From NCBI GenBank assembly GCA_964304625.1, contig OZ199840.1:8866001-8930000 (forward strand): a stretch of DNA of 64,000 bases, written 5' to 3'. Below are positions 58,314 to 64,000 of the stretch, piece by piece; positions within the stretch are counted from its first letter, which is position 1, and each line of letters starts with the position of its first letter. Under the pieces are notes generated by a model. The model was not told where the DNA came from. It saw only the letters and a program-made list of their open reading frames with translations, and ran no database searches. The stretch is from Kudoa neothunni (taxonomy: Eukaryota; Cnidaria). A program made the position numbers and the translations under genes.

Positions 58314-60192
58314 CACAGGTTCCAATGGTATACTCTAATTAAAAATTTTTGACCTTCAACTCCATTCAACCACTGGTTACATCGAAATAACTCATATCCA
58401 GTTCAGATGTTGCAGCAACATAGAAAAATATAATGATTGCTTAAAAATGTAAATTATGACAAATAACTTATTAGTTAGATGGTATGATACCTATCATAAC
58501 CGTCTTGACCAGATATAGATATGTTGAGTTTTCGTTGTTATGACAATAAAAAAATTATCTAATATATTATTTCGTTTTGGAATAGTTTGTATCAACAGAT
58601 AAGCTAACAATGATGGTGTTTTTGTTTATTTTAATATTCATTAATATATTTATGATAGAATTTCTTTTAAAAAGTTTTACAATATTTTTGGATAGATGGA
58701 CGAATTTTTAACCGATAAAATTATGTTTAATGGATAAATCTTCAATAATTTAGGTAAATATTGTAATCATAAAATATATATCCTTTTCTTAAAAAGTAAT
58801 ATTAAATATATCAATAAGTGCACTAATCAATAATTTATTTTTGCATATATAAATATCGTATTATCGGCATAATAAATATAATAAGGGAAATATTTTGTTT
58901 TCCATTTACACCATTAATTTAAATTAATAGATATATTTGAATAAAAAGTGCTAAAATATATTAATAAAAGTATTGAAAAAACTATTTTTATTTGAAACAT
59001 AGGAGATAATTTTTTGAATGGAAATATTGTTTCTTTTACCTTAAACCTACGTATTATTGCAAAAGTATTAATACAAAAGCAATATTTATTCATAAAATAA
59101 TTGTTACGTGCATATAAATATCGTTTTATACTACAACAAGGAGCACCTCAAATCTGAAATATTTATTGTCTTGTTTAACTATGGTTTTCTAAAAGACAAA
59201 CCCACACGATTACAACATAAATATATAAATTATATAAGTGTAATTAAGGTATTAAAAAACGATCACCCTCAAATTCACTATGGGGCCTGAATAACTCCAG
59301 TTTTTTTCAATTAACATTTCAGGAAAATAATTTGTAAATAATTCGTTTAATTAAAAAAAATCGTAACCACTTTCTTCAATTAATCCCCCCTAATACGATT
59401 CGGTGAGGATTATTCAATACTTCGCTATATTACGGGAGATTAAGTAACTTTTAAACCATTGTGTATAAGTCATAGAGCAATACAATAATTCTAAAATTTC
59501 CTAAATTACAAATTAGATGATGCCAAATATTGTATAATTAAATTTCGTGTTGTGTAAAAACATTAAGGACTTTTTACTTTTGTAATTTCGAGTTTTGGAG
59601 ACAAACAACCATCGAGACAACGTTCCACTATTTATTTCTTGAGCTCATTAAATCGGATATTTAAGACTAGGAAATCTATTAATTATTATTTTAAGGCACT
59701 TCGAACAAATTTTTAAAAATCACGAGTAGAAATAATCCGGGATTAATTTCAACCCAAAGTTCGTCAGAGAGTTAAATAATTCCTTAAATTTCCAACTAAG
59801 GATATTGTTGAGGTGGAGAAGAGAAAATGACTACGGAAGAATTAAAGGAGAGAACAAACGAAAATATTGACAAACAGGTCTATGAATGGATGAATACATT
59901 AATCGGATGAGGTCGAAAAATATAACGTTAATCTCATCGGAAATAATTTCCAATGAGATTATTTTAGAAATTAACCTAATGCCGATATTGCTAATTTTCG
60001 TTGGTTTTAAAAGTATATTATATGAGATAACCCGCGGAGAATTAACTTTCACGATGATTCAAATATCATGAACATTGTCAATGTACATGATATGATCACA
60101 ATAAACTAGAAATTAAATTTAAAGACGTATTGATTAAAAATATTGTTCAAGAAATTATCTGGAGAAAATTATATCTATCTATCTTTCTACTA
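58314..60192. other. Intergenic, AT-rich
   Basis: No gene is supported. A possible short piggyBac-type MITE lies at 59380-59775: TTAATCCCCCCTAATACG on the left and the inverse of TTAACTCTCTGACGAAC on the right, both on TTAA, with weakly matching ends. Frames at 59831-60071 overlap on both strands and show no family signal. Confidence 0.35.
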
Positions 60193-61323
60193 TCTACTAT
60201 ATATATATACAGCTGGAGCGTCCTATGTGGTGTGTGTATCGACAAGTACGCATGTGCGCCAAAATTTTTAAAAATTTACCATGTTTCAAAAAATCTTTAA
60301 ATCGTTTTCACGCTACCAAATATTCCCGAAAGTGTTTAGAAAATAGTGGTTTTGTTGATTCAAAATTTATTTATCGGATTACTCGAGTTTAACGATAGGA
60401 TTAACACCTGCTAATGTCATGGTGATGGTTGGTTGAAGTCAACTTTCCTCCTTATATACTTTATAACATTTAAATTAAGCGATACCATATGACTTTTTAT
60501 ATAATGTTGAGGTGTATATTTGGAGGTTTATGCATATACAGTTCTTTTGTTGGGAGTTTTAGCATATTTTACTTGATAAGTATATTTTAAAAATTCTATT
60601 AATGGTTTAAAATATGAGAGCAAGTCTATGTTTGCTTCATTAATAGCAATTTGGTAGGGAATTCTATCATCAAATAGATTGATGCTTTATAGTACAAACA
60701 CCATGTTTGTAGATTTTATTGAAGTCACCCGCTAAGTTGGACTTTCTGTGATTGAATTCAATGCAGATGGTTGTACTCTTACTTCGTCTTATTATTTGAA
60801 TTGATTATCTTGATATTTACTCAATTTGAAACTGTTTGCGAGAAATAGTGCATTAATGTTGATGTTGGGCCAAGCGATGCTAATTTTAACATTAAAAATC
60901 AATTATCGTAATTTTTCTTCTATACCTATTTTTTTACCTCCCAGAAAAGAATGACGAAAACTTTCTCAGTCGGGCCAGAATCGGCTTTAAGAAGTCTACA
61001 GGCCAAAAAATAACATTTTAGACAACACTTAAAGTAATTTAAATAATTCAGGAATGCAAAAACTACGACACTGAAAATAAATTATTTAGCGTTGGTGCTG
61101 GGTCATGAAATTTTTAAATGAACGCTGGGATTGATACATTCCTTCACAGGAATGATCATTATTTAAATTTCGTCAATCCAAATCGTTAATTTATAATGCT
61201 TAAAATTTTTTAGTTATTTTTCTTCTATTGGTTAATTCGCGACTTCAATATATTTTGTGAATGTTATTAAGAAGCGTTTCTACGCGAAATCTTCCCCAAG
61301 CAACGCTGGGCAATTCTCTATAG
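60193..61323 (+). mobile_element. Helitron-like repeat, copy 2
   Basis: It starts A/TCTACTATATATATATACAG and ends with a hairpin (CCCCAAGCAACGCTGGG) followed by CAATTCTCTATAG/T. It aligns over its length with copy 1 (15321-16384). There are no terminal inverted repeats and no target duplication. A TC start after A, a 3' hairpin about a dozen bases from the end and a terminal TAG before T are Helitron-like, though the last bases are TATAG rather than strict CTRR. No helicase coding was seen. Confidence 0.6.
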
Positions 61324-63057
61324 TCTACTATATAAAGTTCTCATATCTGTCAGTGTGTGTGTGTGTGTTTGTAGCAGTACGCTTGTGCCACGGAGAAACT
61401 TTTTTTAAATACAACTTTTAGTTTGCATTTGTATAGATGATACCATTAATAAAAATCGTTCATTTACTTAGAAGTTTAAATGTAATCAATATCGCAATCA
61501 GAAGTAAGAAATTTTCTGGGTTTTTACATCCATTACCAGATTTTAAGAAATACCTGCATAATATTGATGTTTGTATACTTCAGAGTGATAGTCGATTGGA
61601 ATGACCTTTCACTCACGATGTATTAGGTAAATTCGTTAATTTTGGAATAGCATATGTCTGTTTGGAATAATTTTAAGACAAACAAAACTATTAACGTCAT
61701 ATTTACAAGAGTTGCTACATTTCCCTTAAATTTGAAGCATAACCAAATTATTTAGGATGTATTTTCATTTTTCAAACACTGAAGATATATTTTAAGCGAA
61801 AAAGATTATGACCATTATAAATAAAACATATATTTTGGGTTTCTACACGCATTCTAAAAACCATGTAAGATCTGATGTGTGTAGAGTTTTCAAATAATTA
61901 AATTTTTGTGAAATTTTCTTTTTATCAAATATATCGATTGAGATTGAAACTATATTCGTCTTTTCGATAAGTTTTTACTCATTTTTTGGTTTTCCTAAAC
62001 TTTCTCACTAAACAGCTGGCATAACTAATTCGATAAGTTTCTATATTTTATGAGATAATTTTTTAAATAATGCTTAAATTCTCAGTAACCTAATTATTCT
62101 TTACCCCCAGCCAGACCTTAAGGTTAATATTCAAATAAATATATTATTTTCTTTTCGTTAAAAATAATTCATTATGATATAAAAACTGCATTAAAATATG
62201 CGGCACCGTATTCTATACGTAGTCTAAGAATTTATATTCACAATTACTTTTGCAAAAAATGCAGTCTATTTTCATTACGTGCCATTTAAGTTAATAAGAA
62301 ATTATTAGTTTATTCGATCTAACCGATATTTTTACAAGGTTTTCGTTAATCTAAGAATAATTCAATACGAAGAAATTTTTTAGGGCAATCAAACAGCACG
62401 TTTATATTTTAAAAGGGTGCACTCCGAGAAAACCAGTTGATATTTAAGCATTACTGTAATTTTTCAAACCAAAAACATCTTTATATTTTACATTTTACAT
62501 TTTACAGTTTAGATTTAATATTATTTTGTTGATTAAATTTATATATTTTTGTTAAAAAAAGTTGCATTTATTTAAAAATGAGTGAATTATGTATAAATAG
62601 TGAATACTTAACTTACCACCCACAGATTATTAAAAACTCATTGATATCCCTTATAAAATTGTAAAAAAGGAGTAACAATTAATATTTTTATGTCTAACTC
62701 ATCTTAGGTTAATTTAATTTTTTGTCCTATCGTTTGTAGACTAATAATAAATTTTATAACTAGAAGGATTAATTTTTATCGTAAGATTCTGAAAAGAATT
62801 GAAAATCCTATTTAAGTTTCTTAATGATTTTTTGAATAAATAAATTAACTTTAATCGTTAATTACATTACTCTGCTCATAAGATTAAGGTCATGATATTC
62901 TAATGAAAAATACTTGCATAACTTTTTTTTAATCGAAATCATTAGATTGCAAAAATAATGAAAAGCTTTAAAATGCATCAATTTAAATAGAAAAATAAAA
63001 TCAAAAGTTAAAATTTTTCTTCACACAGTACCAGGCAAAGCTGGGCATTAACGTTAG
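61324..63057 (+). mobile_element. Helitron-like element, second type
   Basis: It starts TCTACTATATAAAGTTCTC immediately after the last base of copy 2, then a GT-rich stretch. It ends with a hairpin (CCAGGCAAAGCTGG), then GCATTAACGTTAG/T at 63057. Head and tail match copy 2 in style, but the ~1.7 kb interior differs. No coding is visible. Confidence 0.5.
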
Positions 63058-63467
63058 TAACAAATAAAAAACTTTTTTCTTATTTCCTATTTAAAAAAAA
63101 TTCTCATTAAATTTTTAATCTACATATTTTTGGCTCACCAAATAAATTTGCGATAATTAATTTGAAGTTTTATTATACGATAATAATAAATCATTGAGGA
63201 TAAATTATGTAAAGAATAATTGGTTAAATGACGTTATTCCTTGTAATATAAGTATTACTAACATTATTTCATATATTAATTATTGATAAACAGTAAACAT
63301 ATGGGTATTTATTTTCTAGTTACTCTATTAAAACTCATTTTCTGCTGTCAGTCAAGTTATCGTATATGAATGAATCGGAAACATCTAAATAGTAACGACA
63401 TTTTTAATAATTAGGACAATACATAGCTAATTTAATCTCGATATTCGTTGTATACTAACTTTGTAAT
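63058..63467. other. Upstream region of the Kunitz gene
   Basis: AT-rich and non-coding; presumably contains the promoter of the gene at 63468. Confidence 0.35.
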
Positions 63468-64000
63468 ATGTCAAAACTACATTTTCTATTTTTCACACTA
63501 TCGTTGTTTGTCCGAAACATTATCGCATGTAAATGATGCAGGTTAAAGTATCAATTTTTCATATCTATTCAGTCAAAGCACTAGACTCTTATAAAATGGA
63601 CTCTGGCGAGTTCCCTTATCTAGAGAATGGTCGCACGGATGTAACCAAAATTCTCACCAGATTCTATGTAAGTGAAGATGGAACCTGTAAAAAGTTTTAT
63701 TATAAGGGAAGTGGTGGTAATTCTAATAATTTTGGAACCGAGCATGAATGTCAGGAACATTGTAAATGGTAACGCTTGTGATAGATATTTAATTCAAATA
63801 TTAGTGGCTGAGCTCACTAAATGGGAAACTCTCGAAGGTTGCAAGGAAGGATATATTTCCCCGGGTCCATGTACAGGTACAGAGGTCACAAGATACGGTT
63901 TTGTTGCTAGTTCAAATACTTGTACATCCTTTCAGTACAAAGGTTGTGGTGGTAATAGTAATCGATTTTTGGATCAAGATGATTGCGTAAAAGCATGCGA
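63468..64000 (+). CDS. Secreted Kunitz-domain protein, 3' end outside the window
   Basis: Exons 63468-63528, 63573-63761 and 63805 to the edge (introns 44 and 43 nt). Signal peptide: MSKLHFLFFTLSLFVRNIIA. Domain 1 (exon 2) keeps the Kunitz pattern RFYVSEDGTCKKFYYKG, GGNSNNF and HEC, but lacks four of the six cysteines. Domain 2 (exon 3) is complete: CKEGYISPGPC, then TGTEVTRYGFVASSNTC, TSFQYKGC, GGNSNRFLDQDDC and VKAC. The P1 position (after the second Cys) is Thr, not the Lys/Arg of trypsin inhibitors, so its target protease, if any, is uncertain. The exon 2 donor at 63762 is inferred because it alone keeps frame with exon 3. The coding region runs off the window end, so more domains may follow. 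Confidence 0.85.

Overview
This is about 64 kb of AT-rich animal DNA with one 200-base assembly gap (45106-45305). It is metazoan: the coding exons match transportin-1, an atypical E2F (E2F7/8 type), mLST8, RNF11, a syntaxin-1-like Qa-SNARE, an AN1 zinc-finger protein, a LamG-fold protein and a Kunitz protein. All are cut by GT-AG introns. Most introns are only about 38-80 nt, but a few run from 1 to 3.6 kb. The species cannot be named from this; a compact-intron, AT-rich and possibly parasitic invertebrate fits. All identities come from reading translations by eye, with no database search.

Layout. 2.1-3.3 kb: AN1 zinc-finger gene (+). 4.7-6.9 kb: decayed piggyBac element (transposase on -). 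7.8-9.6 kb: E2F7/8-like gene (-). 10.2-10.5 kb: candidate 77-aa membrane protein (-). 12.6-13.3 kb: TIR-flanked element. 14.3-16.4 kb: Helitron-like repeat split by an hAT insertion. 19.3-28.5 kb: 16-exon transportin-1 gene (+), 898 aa as modelled. 29.1-30.9 kb: nested piggyBac and pogo-type elements. 32.6-34.4 kb: LamG/ConA-fold gene (+). 35.8-36.5 kb: AAAT-type satellite. 38.4-38.9 kb: RNF11 (+). 41.8-43.8 kb: unrecognised type I membrane protein (+). 45.5-46.5 kb: piggyBac remnant. 46.9-52.0 kb: mLST8 (+). 52.3-54.6 kb: syntaxin (+) with an intronic minisatellite. 54.8-56.6 kb: Tigger/pogo element. 56.6-57.1 kb: piggyBac fragment. 57.8-58.2 kb: zinc-motif open frame (-). 60.2-63.1 kb: two Helitron-like elements joined end to end. 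63.5 kb to the edge: secreted Kunitz gene (+).

The host genes form no operon or single pathway. They are housekeeping and regulatory genes (nuclear import, TORC1/2 scaffold, ubiquitin ligation, membrane fusion, cell-cycle repression) separated by long AT-rich stretches full of cut-and-paste DNA transposons. No retrovirus, Polinton, CRISPR array, rRNA or convincing tRNA was seen.
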